This document shows, piece by piece, positions 27,166-35,606 of a stretch of DNA of 64,000 nucleotides. The translations under genes and the position numbers were made by a program. A model generated the notes under the pieces. It saw only the letters and a program-made list of their open reading frames with translations. It was not told where the DNA came from and made no database searches. Every line of letters begins with the position of its first letter. The stretch's first letter is position 1. Origin of the DNA: Terriglobus albidus (GTDB taxonomy: Bacteria; Acidobacteriota; Terriglobia; Terriglobales; Acidobacteriaceae); the NCBI RefSeq assembly GCF_008000815.1, contig NZ_CP042806.1:4402001-4466000 (forward strand), in the 5' to 3' direction.

Positions 27166-27181
27166 TGGAACAGCACATGCA
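27166..27181 (+). promoter_or_regulatory. Sigma-54-like promoter for the PEP-CTERM gene at 27292
   Basis: TGGAACAGCACATGCA matches the -24/-12 consensus (TGG-C-AC-G-N4-TTGCA) at the invariant GG and GC with exact 10-bp spacing, and at most flanking positions. It leaves a leader of about 100 nt before the start codon. Confidence 0.55.
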
Positions 27182-27291
27182 TCGTTCTACCGCGCAGCAC
27201 AATCGTGCAAGTTGGCCAGTAGTCTTCGGCACACGAGCGCACCTATGTTTCACAGCCTGAATCATCACAAAGTTCTCTAGGAGACCCTCTA

Positions 27292-27852
27292 ATGAAACGC
27301 ATGCTTCTCAAGGTACTGACCATCAGCGCAGTACTTCTTGGATCGGTAGGGATTGCCTCAGCCGACTCGATCGGTGGCAAGATCTCGATCACCGGTGGAG
27401 ACACCTATAACAACACCTCGGTGACATTCAACGGCCCAAGCAGCGTCACGCAGGGCACGACCACCGGCACATTCAGCGTTTTTGATAGTGCCGCGACCGT
27501 CACCATGAGCAGCTTTACCTATAACCCTTTCACGCCGAATACGCAGATCCTGCAAATTATTGAAAACGGCATCACTCTCAACGTCATTCTCCAGAGCATC
27601 TCTCTTATCGACAATGCTGGTGGCGCTCTTACGCTGATGGGACAGGCGCTTCTGCAGCAAACGGGATACTCGGATACATTGGGCAGCTTTGTGCTGAGCA
27701 CGCAAGGTGGCGCGAACAGCAATGTTTCGTTCTCCGCAACCGCAGTTGCACCCACGCCGGAACCGAGCACGTTATTCCTTCTCGGAACAGGGCTGGTTGG
27801 ATCTGCAACGGCGCTCTACCGCCGGCGCAGATCTGCTAGCGTTGCTGTCTAA
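27292..27852 (+). CDS. PEP-CTERM sorting-domain protein
   Basis: This 186-residue protein has a ribosome site (GGAGACCCTCT-ATG) and a signal peptide cleaving after IASA. The body is low in charge, Ser/Thr/Gly/Asn-rich and beta-strand-like (SSVTQGTTTGTFSVFDSA), typical of PEP-CTERM structural proteins. The C-terminus is TPEPSTLFLLGTGLVGSA then YRRRR, a complete exosortase recognition signal. It has its own -24/-12 promoter candidate and a terminator-like hairpin after it, so it is probably monocistronic and highly expressed. Confidence 0.9.
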   Translation: MKRMLLKVLTISAVLLGSVGIASADSIGGKISITGGDTYNNTSVTFNGPSSVTQGTTTGTFSVFDSAATVTMSSFTYNPFTPNTQILQIIENGITLNVILQSISLIDNAGGALTLMGQALLQQTGYSDTLGSFVLSTQGGANSNVSFSATAVAPTPEPSTLFLLGTGLVGSATALYRRRRSASVAV

Positions 27853-27864
27853 CCTTTCGAACTC

Positions 27865-27894
27865 CCGGGAGACATCGTCTCTGATGTCTCCCGG
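27865..27894 (+). terminator. Hairpin after the PEP-CTERM gene
   Basis: A 12-bp perfect stem CCGGGAGACATC / GATGTCTCCCGG with a 6-nt loop starts 12 bp past the stop codon. No long T-run follows (ATTACGTTGT), so it may act as a weak terminator or an mRNA 3' stabiliser. Confidence 0.65.
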
Positions 27895-27956
27895 ATTACG
27901 TTGTAGTAATTGTCGCGGCAACGAGATACACCATCGCCGCTCATAAATATGTTATT

Positions 27957-29171
27957 TTGCACTACCTTATTTCGCCGGTGCTATTCCCTTCTTCCAAACG
28001 AAAATGCGTGATGTATGTGCTTGGCCTCTCCCCATGCAGGATTGGGGGAATGGAACGCTTCCTGAAGGCGATCTCCCTGGAGATGACACAGTCCGGGTGG
28101 AACTGCGTTTTTTGTTTCGATGGAGAGATTTCCGACGTGTTTCGCGAGTACATCTCGCAACCCGGAGTCTATCTCGAACGAGTGGACTCCCAGGGTAATT
28201 TAGGATTCAGAGCAGCCTTTCGCCTGTTCTCTGTATTGAGAAAATATCGCCCGTCGGTATTCGTCTATGCCTTTCACGGAATAATGCGATGCTTCCCCTG
28301 GATTGCCTACCTAAATGGATGCGACTCCATTTATTTCAATGATCACTCGTCACGCGCCCCAGGCTTCGTAGCGCGTCCGCTGAGCTCTCCAAAGCGCGCT
28401 ATCGGAAGACTTCTTACATGGCCGCTCACCGGCACTCTCAGTGTTTCACACTTCACAAAAATTTCCGGCCACGCGCTAGGCTTATCGAAAGCACCAGGAA
28501 TTGTTATTCCGAACGGAGTTGAAGCAAGAGAGACAAGCGCTGAGCTCAGCGCGGCTTTCCGACGGGAAAAACATATTCCTTCGGATTGCACTCTAATTTC
28601 GCTTGCAGCCTGGATGGTTCCAGTTAAAGGCATCGATGCGGCTTTACGTGCAGCGCAGATCGTTCTAAATAGATCTTCGAATACGCACTTTCTGTTTGCT
28701 GGCGATGGCACGCATCTCAGATCCTTTCAATACACGGTCACTGAGCTCGGGATTGAGCACGGCGTTACATTTTCCGGCCCTATAGCGAACCCAATGGAGC
28801 AGGGGCTTTTCGATGCCACCGACATCTACATGCAGCCCTCTCTCTGGCAAGAGGCGGCTCCACTCGCTATTTTGGAAGCAATGTCGCTCGGCCTACCGGT
28901 CGTGGCCAGTCACATCGGCGGCGTCCCTGAACTAGTGATTGACGGCAAAACCGGTTTCCTCGTACCTCCAGGCGATTCAAACGCCTTGGCAGAATGCATT
29001 TTGAGACTCACCGAAGATGGAGACCTCCGTCGAAGCATGGGCTTGCAAGGAAAGCTGATGGTGCAGATGCGGCATCAGCTCCATCAGACCGCATCGCAAT
29101 ACGCCGCTGTCTTTCTACGGAAAATTCCTATATCAGGGGTTCCTGCTGTGGAACAGCCTTATCCTGCATAG
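27957..29171 (+). CDS. Glycosyltransferase family 4 (GT-B)
   Basis: This protein of about 404 residues has a TTG start at 27957; ATG 28011 is an alternative that begins at the first strand (MYVLGLSPC). The N-terminal acceptor domain has the glycine-rich loop RIGGMERFLKAIS. The C-terminal donor domain has IVIPNGVEA, LISLAAWMVPVKGID, FLFAGDGTH and the EX7E-like element EAAPLAILEAMSLGLPVVAS. It ends convergently with the flippase gene (44 bp overlap). It probably adds one sugar to the exopolysaccharide repeat unit at the cytoplasmic face. Confidence 0.88.
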   Translation: MHYLISPVLFPSSKRKCVMYVLGLSPCRIGGMERFLKAISLEMTQSGWNCVFCFDGEISDVFREYISQPGVYLERVDSQGNLGFRAAFRLFSVLRKYRPSVFVYAFHGIMRCFPWIAYLNGCDSIYFNDHSSRAPGFVARPLSSPKRAIGRLLTWPLTGTLSVSHFTKISGHALGLSKAPGIVIPNGVEARETSAELSAAFRREKHIPSDCTLISLAAWMVPVKGIDAALRAAQIVLNRSSNTHFLFAGDGTHLRSFQYTVTELGIEHGVTFSGPIANPMEQGLFDATDIYMQPSLWQEAAPLAILEAMSLGLPVVASHIGGVPELVIDGKTGFLVPPGDSNALAECILRLTEDGDLRRSMGLQGKLMVQMRHQLHQTASQYAAVFLRKIPISGVPAVEQPYPA

Positions 29172-30687
29172 GAAGCCCCATCAACGATAAGGCTCCCCTC
29201 ACCGGCGCAACCATGATTGGGGGGCAGCTGCCAAGCACAACCGCAAAGCGTTCCCAATCCTCTCGCTCGAGCACGCCCAAAACCCGGATCAAGACAAGGC
29301 ATGCCACAATCGCAGTGATTCCGCCTGTAAATAGTCCTGCTGCTGCGCTCAGATGCGACGTAATCAAATATGCCGCAAGCGACGCCGCAACGCTGGCTGC
29401 GACGATCTTCTGCACGAACCTCCAAGGCACCGGAATCTGATACTTTTTGATGCCGATCATCCAGAGAATACCGATTGCAACAGTTTGAGCGGCACCGCTG
29501 CCAATGCACGCTCCCAGCGCCCCATAATGTGGAATAAGCGCCCACGCTATACCAACATCAATGAACGAGGCGAAGACCGTTGCCCAGATGAAATATCTCT
29601 GTTCTTCCGAGGCCTCGAATAGATTCTGGATCGGAGCCAGGAATGCCTTTGGAAGACATAGAAGCGGTGCGGCCATGGCAACAGCAACTGCTCCAGCATA
29701 CTGCCGCCCGTAGAGAAAGAGCACGGCTGGCCCTGCCAAGGGGATTGCAATGGCATAGAGAGGTATCGAAGAAAGGGTCAGGTACCGGATGGATGCTGCA
29801 ACCATCACCGGAACTCTTGTGCGGTCACGTCCATGCTGCACAAACATACTTGCCCCAGCTGCTCCAGCAAAAACATTCGGAAAAATCAGAAGCCGCTCGG
29901 CAAGATTAAATGCCACTGAATAAAAAGCGATCTGCCGGATATCTGCCGACAGGTGCTTTAGCAGAAAGAGCTCGGAGCGGTCCCAAACAATGAGTGTCAG
30001 TACCATGCTCGCGAGACTTTGAAGAGCAAACGTTGCCATGCGCTTGTAAAGATGTTCGGGGATGCTCTTATTCTCAGGATTCCATTTGAGAATTGTACGA
30101 GCGGTAGGAAGAACACGCACCGCGAAATCAACAAAGCGCATGCAGAACATCGCAGAGGCCACACCCACCACACCCCAGTGACGAAACACAGCCAGCAGAA
30201 TGACGATGAGAAAAACAAGCATCGATGCAAGAGAGGCCGGCAGGTTGGCCGACAGCTGCTCGGCTGCAACGTTCGCCTGGGCCGAAACGAAGTTTAGCAT
30301 CGCTGGCCATATGCTTAAGAGCAGGATGACAGAAGCACTTCGGAAAGCCGGAGGAGCATGATGCAGTACCCACAGGAGACTGACAGCTGTTGCGATAGTA
30401 GCTAGCATCGCCTGCACCATAAAGGTGCGAAGATAAATGAACCGCGCTGTGGCGCGATCGTCCGCCCCCAGATACTCCGCCATATATTTCCGCGTGGTTA
30501 CCGGGATTCCAATACTGCCGAACGAGCTGGCAATGTTTGCAATCCAGATCACATAGATGATGTATCCCATCTGCGAAGGACCAAGCTCCCTCGCAATGGC
30601 AACGGATGTAATAAATGAAGAGCCAATACTGATAAGGTTCTCAAGACCGTACCAAACCGTATTATTCAAGATTCTCTTGCTATTCAA
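29128..30687 (-). CDS. Wzx-type polysaccharide flippase
   Basis: This MATE/MVF-like lipid-linked oligosaccharide flippase has about 12-14 membrane segments (e.g. LENLISIGSSFITSVAIARE at the N-terminus, then LGPSQMGYIIYVIWIANI). The open frame reaches 30804, but that overlaps the end of the TPR gene. TTG 30687, starting MNSKRILNNTVWYGLENL, lies 26 bp after the TPR stop and matches where the family begins, so about 519 residues. It is the last gene of the exosortase operon and would move undecaprenyl-linked repeat units to the periplasm. Confidence 0.85.
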   Translation of the reverse strand: MNSKRILNNTVWYGLENLISIGSSFITSVAIARELGPSQMGYIIYVIWIANIASSFGSIGIPVTTRKYMAEYLGADDRATARFIYLRTFMVQAMLATIATAVSLLWVLHHAPPAFRSASVILLLSIWPAMLNFVSAQANVAAEQLSANLPASLASMLVFLIVILLAVFRHWGVVGVASAMFCMRFVDFAVRVLPTARTILKWNPENKSIPEHLYKRMATFALQSLASMVLTLIVWDRSELFLLKHLSADIRQIAFYSVAFNLAERLLIFPNVFAGAAGASMFVQHGRDRTRVPVMVAASIRYLTLSSIPLYAIAIPLAGPAVLFLYGRQYAGAVAVAMAAPLLCLPKAFLAPIQNLFEASEEQRYFIWATVFASFIDVGIAWALIPHYGALGACIGSGAAQTVAIGILWMIGIKKYQIPVPWRFVQKIVAASVAASLAAYLITSHLSAAAGLFTGGITAIVACLVLIRVLGVLEREDWERFAVVLGSCPPIMVAPVRGALSLMGLPMQDKAVPQQEPLI

Positions 30688-30712
30688 CCGGCACCACCAT
30701 TTAAGCCAGATA

Positions 30713-32998
30713 CTATCCGAGTCGCTGCAGTTCTTGTGTTGCAGCCGACATAGTCTGCGTGTTCGGGGCCAGAGAAACTGCTTTTTGTAAGTGTGTGCGG
30801 GCATCAGCTTTCTGGTTGAGCCGGCTATAAGTCATGCCCAGGTGATATTGAATCGAAGCATTCTTCGGGTCTTTCGCGGCCGCATCTTCAAGCAGATCTC
30901 GAGCCATATCGTATGCGCCTTTATGGAAATAGACCCACGCGAGGGTATCGGCAGTACTGGGAGAATTCGGCAGACCACGATGTGCTGTCTGCGCGAGCGA
31001 CAAAGCAACATCCAGATTCATGTCATTCTCTACCATCAGATATGCCAGATTATTTGATGCCATAGGCTGATCCGGTTGGATCTCAAGAGCGTTTTTGTAA
31101 TAGTCCATCGCCTTACTGTGATCTCCGGAAGCCTCTTCCAGCATCCCCAGAATTGACAAACCCTGAGCATCTTTAGGGTGCGATGCAGACCATTGCTGCC
31201 ATCTGGAGATCGCAGCGGGAGTATTTCCTAAGGCGAGTTGCGTTTCGGTATAGATCTTTACCGCTGCAGAATCCGAAGGATCAAGGTGCATCGCTCGCTC
31301 AGCAGAAGTTGCCGCGCCAGCTAAGTCTTTCCGCTCCAGCTGCAGCAATGCAAGCTCGTTGTTGAGTGCGGCACTCTGCGGGAACCGCCCGGCCTGCTCC
31401 CGAACGCGATTGAGAGCTTTGTCTGCCTGCTTCGATTGCAGGTCAGAAAGAACAAGCAGATGAAGTGCCTGCGGATTTCCATTTACCTCCACGGCACGCT
31501 CCAGAAGGGCTCTTGCCTCCGGAACGTGACGCTGGGTAAGTCGGACCTGTGCAAGCTCCAGCATCGCCGTCGAGTTTTTGGGATCGGCCTTGAGTGCACG
31601 CTGAAAGTCATCCGCGGCCTTTTCAAACTGCTTATCATTTGCTTCCGCGGTGCCCAGCCAAAGAAAACCATCCCCACTTGCGGGATATGCTTTGACCGTC
31701 GATGTAGCTATCTGCCTCAGCAGGTCCATATCGCCTTTTGCACTGGCCAACTCGGCCGTGCCTTGAAGCGCGCTGAAATTAGAAGGCTCCGCTATCAGAA
31801 CTTTCTTGAAGCTCTGCTGTGCTAATGGGAAGTCGCCCTTGGTACGGGCTGCGACGCCCAGCCAAAGCGACACTTCGATATTGTCAGGAGAATTTTTCGC
31901 CGCGTCCTGCAACAGCTTATACGCGTCGTCCGCTCGCTTTTGATTGAGAAGGATCATCCCTTTGAGTACCGCCAGGCGGGGATCGCTTTCCCTCAGCCTT
32001 CCTGCTTCATCGGCGATCGTCTGCGCTTGCGTGATTTTATTCTGTGCCACGAGAATGTTTGCATAAGCCAGCTTGAGCGAGACGCTGTCTGGATGACGCT
32101 GGCTCATTGCCGCATAGGCAGACTCAGCCTGATCCAGCTGACTATTCCGAATATAGTAATCCTTCAGAAGGCCGACGGCCTGCGGTGAATCCCTTAGCTC
32201 TTCAGACGCCTTCTGCAATATTGCTTCAGCTTTCGCATGTTCGCCTTGTTGGATATATAAGGCTGCCAAACTCACCCTTGCCTGTAGATTTCCAGGCGAT
32301 GAGGATACGGCCGCAGCAAATTCCCGTTCAGCACCGGATGGGTTATTTTGCCCTTGCAGCATAAACGCGAGTGCAAGATGAGCCGTTGCATCTTTCGGAT
32401 CAAGCTCAATCGCTTTCTTCAGTTCGGCCTGGGCTGTACCACCCGGATTTGCCCCCCCACTCTGCAGCATTCCCAACAGGGTATGGAAGCGTGCGCGGTT
32501 CGGATCTATAGACAAAGCCTTTTTAATTTCATCCATCGCAGCGGCCGTATCTCCGTTCTCCGCTTTAGCTTTTGCAAGCATTGCATGAGCGTCGGCATTA
32601 TTCGGCTGAATCGATAGAATTGCGGATGCTTGATCTTCCGTGATGCCGTACTGTTTACCCGCAAGCGCAAGATCCCCTAAATCCATTCTCGCGGCGATAT
32701 TATCCGGCGCCAGATCCACGGTTCTTTGAAGCTCATTGAATGCAGCCTGCGCCATGTTCATCTGGATATAGGTCTTCGCAAGCTCATAGTGAGCGTCGCC
32801 GAAGTTCTTGTCCGCCTTCAATGCGTTGGCGAACTGAATAGCTGCTTCCTGGTACTTCCCTTCCCGCTCATACCGCCTTCCGCTTTCAAGGTATTTCACA
32901 CGCTGAACTTTCGGATCTCGAAAACAACCTGTAGCCGAGACACAAAAGATTGCGAGGATCATTATTCCAACACGATCTGGCTTTAGCTTCGTCATCAT
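30713..32998 (-). CDS. PrsT-like TPR lipoprotein of the PEP-CTERM/exosortase system
   Basis: This 761-residue protein has a lipoprotein signal peptide with lipobox SATG-C25. The rest is about 18-20 tetratricopeptide repeats, for example YQEAAIQFANALKADKNFGD, then DAHYELAKTYIQMN and DALKADPKNST-type units to the end (IQYHLGMTYSRLNQKADART). Length and architecture match TIGR02917 (PrsT). The family is found only with exosortase and polysaccharide loci; its exact task is unknown, with assembly scaffold as the usual proposal. It lies between EpsI and the flippase in one operon. Confidence 0.88.
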   Translation of the reverse strand: MMTKLKPDRVGIMILAIFCVSATGCFRDPKVQRVKYLESGRRYEREGKYQEAAIQFANALKADKNFGDAHYELAKTYIQMNMAQAAFNELQRTVDLAPDNIAARMDLGDLALAGKQYGITEDQASAILSIQPNNADAHAMLAKAKAENGDTAAAMDEIKKALSIDPNRARFHTLLGMLQSGGANPGGTAQAELKKAIELDPKDATAHLALAFMLQGQNNPSGAEREFAAAVSSSPGNLQARVSLAALYIQQGEHAKAEAILQKASEELRDSPQAVGLLKDYYIRNSQLDQAESAYAAMSQRHPDSVSLKLAYANILVAQNKITQAQTIADEAGRLRESDPRLAVLKGMILLNQKRADDAYKLLQDAAKNSPDNIEVSLWLGVAARTKGDFPLAQQSFKKVLIAEPSNFSALQGTAELASAKGDMDLLRQIATSTVKAYPASGDGFLWLGTAEANDKQFEKAADDFQRALKADPKNSTAMLELAQVRLTQRHVPEARALLERAVEVNGNPQALHLLVLSDLQSKQADKALNRVREQAGRFPQSAALNNELALLQLERKDLAGAATSAERAMHLDPSDSAAVKIYTETQLALGNTPAAISRWQQWSASHPKDAQGLSILGMLEEASGDHSKAMDYYKNALEIQPDQPMASNNLAYLMVENDMNLDVALSLAQTAHRGLPNSPSTADTLAWVYFHKGAYDMARDLLEDAAAKDPKNASIQYHLGMTYSRLNQKADARTHLQKAVSLAPNTQTMSAATQELQRLG

Positions 32999-33047
32999 TC
33001 TTTACTTTGTTCCTTCATAAGGAGCGATAGCTGCTCGATGAATCTGG

Positions 33048-33698
33048 CTAGTCTGGGAGAAACCTTGGAAGCACAGGCGCAAGAGCCGATGCAAACCTGG
33101 TTGCCCTTTCATGTGCACTTTGATACTGCTCTTTCGGATCAATAGGGGTGATGATGCGGATCAGTGCACCATCTGTGCGTCCGTAACGAATCGCATCCAG
33201 CATCATGTATGCCTTTGCGGTGTAGTCATTCGCAATGCTCTTACCGTGTGCGTGATACCAATAAAGCACCAACTGCTTCATGATTCCATTTGTGATCACA
33301 TACTCGCCTACATCACCCTTCATATCGGCTACGACAATTCTTCGAGATGACACGAAACTCCAACCGGCACCGGGCAGGCAGTTCTGCGGGGAATGAATCG
33401 CCTGTCCTGAACGCTGAGTTGGGAAATATGCAATAAACAGGCCGACTGTATCAAAATCTGCACCGCTACCGGCCGTTGCCGCCGATTGGTAGACGCGGTT
33501 TAGAAAATACCCGTCGCCTAGTAACTTCAAAATGCCGGCATCAATTGGAATATCCATGCTTACCCGCGAATCAACTTGTTCCGGCAATTGAGATAAAGGT
33601 GCGCGGAAAGGCACACGATCCGCATCAGAACGGCTATGGATAATCAGCACTGCTGCTATCAGGGATGTAACAATCACGGCAAAACGAGACTTGCTCAT
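33048..33698 (-). CDS. epsI: EpsI-family exosortase-associated protein
   Basis: This 216-residue protein has an N-terminal membrane anchor (FAVIVTSLIAAVLIIHS). Family landmarks are visible: DGYFLNRVYQ, VGLFIAYFPTQRSGQAIHSP, QNCLPGAGW (conserved Cys and Pro), GIMKQLVLYWYHAHGK and RTDGALIRI. EpsI domains occur either fused to exosortases or encoded next to them; here they are separate genes overlapping by 4 bp. It is thought to help exosortase function or polysaccharide processing. Confidence 0.9.
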   Translation of the reverse strand: MSKSRFAVIVTSLIAAVLIIHSRSDADRVPFRAPLSQLPEQVDSRVSMDIPIDAGILKLLGDGYFLNRVYQSAATAGSGADFDTVGLFIAYFPTQRSGQAIHSPQNCLPGAGWSFVSSRRIVVADMKGDVGEYVITNGIMKQLVLYWYHAHGKSIANDYTAKAYMMLDAIRYGRTDGALIRIITPIDPKEQYQSAHERATRFASALAPVLPRFLPD

Positions 33699-34630
33699 CG
33701 GCTCACCTCGGAGCCTTGGGAAAAGACATCCATCATTCTATGAACGCAATAGAGGCACCCTAAAGAGAGCACAAACATTAGCCAGCCTGAGAATTCATGA
33801 AAGAAACCAATCGCCTTATCCGGATTCCAATACTGCACACAGAGTCCTGTCCCAACAATCCTTAGGGAGTTTGCTACCACCGCGATAGGCACACTGGCTA
33901 ACGCCAGCAGAATTCGCTTGCCAGTGCTTCGTTCTAAAAAATATCCATAAAGAATTGCGATCGTGAGAAGACTAAGCAGCGAGCGGATTCCACTACAAGC
34001 CTCAGCAACTTCCAGCTGGATGGAAGGTAGTTGAATTACATTGCCTTCACGCAACACGGGGACACCGAACAGGGGCAGCAATAAACTGGCCGTCCTGGAA
34101 GCTAGAAGCTGAAGCGGAAAAGTAATCTGATTGAAGATTACTGCGGGCAGCGGTATCGCCAGAAGCAGAATGCCCAACGGGAACTTCAACGCCCGCAGAA
34201 TGTGCGCGCCTAATAGCGTCCATACGACTCCCGCGAGCAATACCACGAGAGACACCCGTGAGAGAAAAATCTCAGCTCCAAAGGTTCCCAGCATCAGCAG
34301 GATCAGACCGAAGGAAAAGAGAGCCATCCCCTTCCACGTTTGATTGATGTCAACGTTCCACAAAACGTCTCGCCGTTCCCAGATAAGGTAGGCCACAAAG
34401 AACGGGACCAGGAAGCCATGTGAGAAGTCGGGGAGAACATACCAGTCGGAGATCAGCTTCCCCATGGTCCGTCCATAGAGAAGAGCCACGAGTACTGCGA
34501 TGATTGCGAGTTGCACGGACGTGGCCGCAGTTATTCTCGAAAACCATGTTTTGCCGCTAAGGCTGTCCGGCATCTGAGGTACTGGACTTGGAGATGACAA
34601 CACGTCAACCGTTCCACGCACTTCGCTCAT
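33695..34630 (-). CDS. Exosortase (PEP-CTERM sorting transpeptidase)
   Basis: This inner-membrane Cys protease/transpeptidase has 8 or so helices and all catalytic positions: Cys in VAEACSGIRSLLSL, Arg in VANSLRIVGTG, and His in FFHEFSGW. The open frame begins at 34747, but the -24/-12 element at 34661-34676 lies inside that extension, so ATG 34630 (MSEVRG), about 20 nt after the predicted transcription start, is chosen (311 residues). The product would cleave the VPEPSS/TPEPST proteins encoded at 26328 and 27292. It heads the operon exosortase-epsI-prsT-flippase. Likely XrtA/EpsH group by its gene neighbours. Confidence 0.92.
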   Translation of the reverse strand: MSEVRGTVDVLSSPSPVPQMPDSLSGKTWFSRITAATSVQLAIIAVLVALLYGRTMGKLISDWYVLPDFSHGFLVPFFVAYLIWERRDVLWNVDINQTWKGMALFSFGLILLMLGTFGAEIFLSRVSLVVLLAGVVWTLLGAHILRALKFPLGILLLAIPLPAVIFNQITFPLQLLASRTASLLLPLFGVPVLREGNVIQLPSIQLEVAEACSGIRSLLSLLTIAILYGYFLERSTGKRILLALASVPIAVVANSLRIVGTGLCVQYWNPDKAIGFFHEFSGWLMFVLSLGCLYCVHRMMDVFSQGSEVSR

Positions 34631-34660
34631 CGACTGTTCACGCATCACAGTTTTCACACA

Positions 34661-34676
34661 AGCAATTGACCTGCCA
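34661..34676 (-). promoter_or_regulatory. Sigma-54 promoter of the exosortase operon
   Basis: On the minus strand TGGCAGGTCAATTGCT matches 11 of 12 positions of the -24/-12 consensus (TGGCACG-N4-TTGCW), including TGGCA and TTGCT with correct spacing. The predicted transcription start is near 34650. Confidence 0.75.
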
Positions 34677-34737
34677 TGAGAATCAACCGTCTTACCAAGG
34701 ACAGGCCTCCCCACAAGCCCTCTTTTGCAGTGCCCAT

Positions 34738-34777
34738 GGGAAAACATTTTCCACTTTCAAGGGAAAACATTTTTCCC
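34738..34777. promoter_or_regulatory. Tandem palindromes, candidate enhancer sites for a sigma-54 activator
   Basis: Two near-identical elements, GGGAAAACATTTTCC at 34738 and GGGAAAACATTTTTCCC at 34761, are 23 bp apart. The second is a perfect GGGAAAA-N3-TTTTCCC dyad. They sit between the two divergent -24/-12 elements, 62-101 bp from the minus promoter and 113-152 bp from the plus promoter. That is the classic position for Fis-type activator binding. Confidence 0.7.
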
Positions 34778-34889
34778 ATTACCCTGCAAAATTCTTCACA
34801 TTGCGACTCAGCCGCCATGCGCGCACTCAAAAGCCTAAATATAGGGCTGATACCGGTATGTTGCGTTCAATCTGACCACAGAACACGTT

Positions 34890-34905
34890 TGGCCCTTTCT
34901 GTGCA
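34890..34905 (+). promoter_or_regulatory. Sigma-54 promoter of the export/assembly operon
   Basis: TGGCCCTTTCTGTGCA has TGGC, the C at the sixth position and TGCA with exact spacing (9 of 12 consensus positions). It lies 75 bp upstream of the ATG at 34980. Confidence 0.65.
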
Positions 34906-34979
34906 TTATCCGATGTTGTAACGCATAGCACCCGTCAAGGGTCTCACCAGCTTCACACTTTACTTTGAATCAAGAACGC

Positions 34980-35606
34980 ATGAAATCACTCGCGGCATCT
35001 CTCATCGCACTTTTTTTGCTGGACTTGGTATCTGCAGGAGCTCAAACGGCGAAGCCCCTCATCAGTCCAACTTCCGAACCGCATCGTTCTCGTGCCGCCC
35101 AGCCAACTTCCGGTCCAGCAGCCGTAGACGGCAACTATATTATTGGCGCCGACGATGTGCTGCAGATTACCGTATGGAAAGAGGCCAGCATGTCGGGCAG
35201 CCTACCTGTCCGTCCTGACGGAATGATCTCCATGGTGCTCATCGGCGATCTTCCCGCAGCCGGAAAAACCCCGATGCAGCTGGCCAGCGACGTCGAGGGT
35301 CGGCTGAAGAAGTATGTGCAGGACCCCAACGTCACAGTCGTCGTTTCGGCGGTAAACAGTCATCGGGTGTTTGTGGTTGGAGAGGTACAGCACGTCGGCC
35401 CCATTACATTGAGCGCCGGCATGACTGCGCTGCAGGCAATTGCCGCAGCCGGAGGGTTGACTCCCTACGCGAATCAGAAACACATCTACATTCTTCGCAG
35501 AGTAAAGGGCCAACAACAGAAGGTGCTTTTTAACTACAAAGGCGCTATCAGGGGAGATTCAATGGGACCCGATCTCGAGACTGGCGACACAATCGTGGTG
35601 CCCTGA
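34980..35606 (+). CDS. Wza-type polysaccharide export protein (exosortase locus type)
   Basis: This protein of about 208 residues starts at ATG 34980 (the frame also opens at TTG 34965) with a signal peptide (KSLAASLIALFLLDLVSAG). A Poly_export domain follows (YIIGADDVLQITVWKEASMS ... VRPDGMISMVLIGD) and then a SLBB-like domain (HRVFVVGEVQHVGPITLSAG). It is short compared with E. coli Wza and matches the PEP-CTERM-locus subfamily TIGR03027. No lipobox Cys is evident. It is the first gene of a seven-gene operon and would form or gate the outer-membrane export channel. Confidence 0.9.
   Translation: MKSLAASLIALFLLDLVSAGAQTAKPLISPTSEPHRSRAAQPTSGPAAVDGNYIIGADDVLQITVWKEASMSGSLPVRPDGMISMVLIGDLPAAGKTPMQLASDVEGRLKKYVQDPNVTVVVSAVNSHRVFVVGEVQHVGPITLSAGMTALQAIAAAGGLTPYANQKHIYILRRVKGQQQKVLFNYKGAIRGDSMGPDLETGDTIVVP

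Noticed and set aside
30688-30804. Upstream part of the flippase frame
   Set aside because: It overlaps the end of the TPR lipoprotein gene and is unlike any flippase N-terminus.
31483-32617. Tandem DNA repeats in the TPR gene
   Set aside because: Repetition is at the protein level (TPR units), not a DNA repeat or CRISPR array.
34631-34747. Long N-terminus of the exosortase frame
   Set aside because: The -24/-12 element at 34661-34676 and one palindrome lie within it, and the family starts later.
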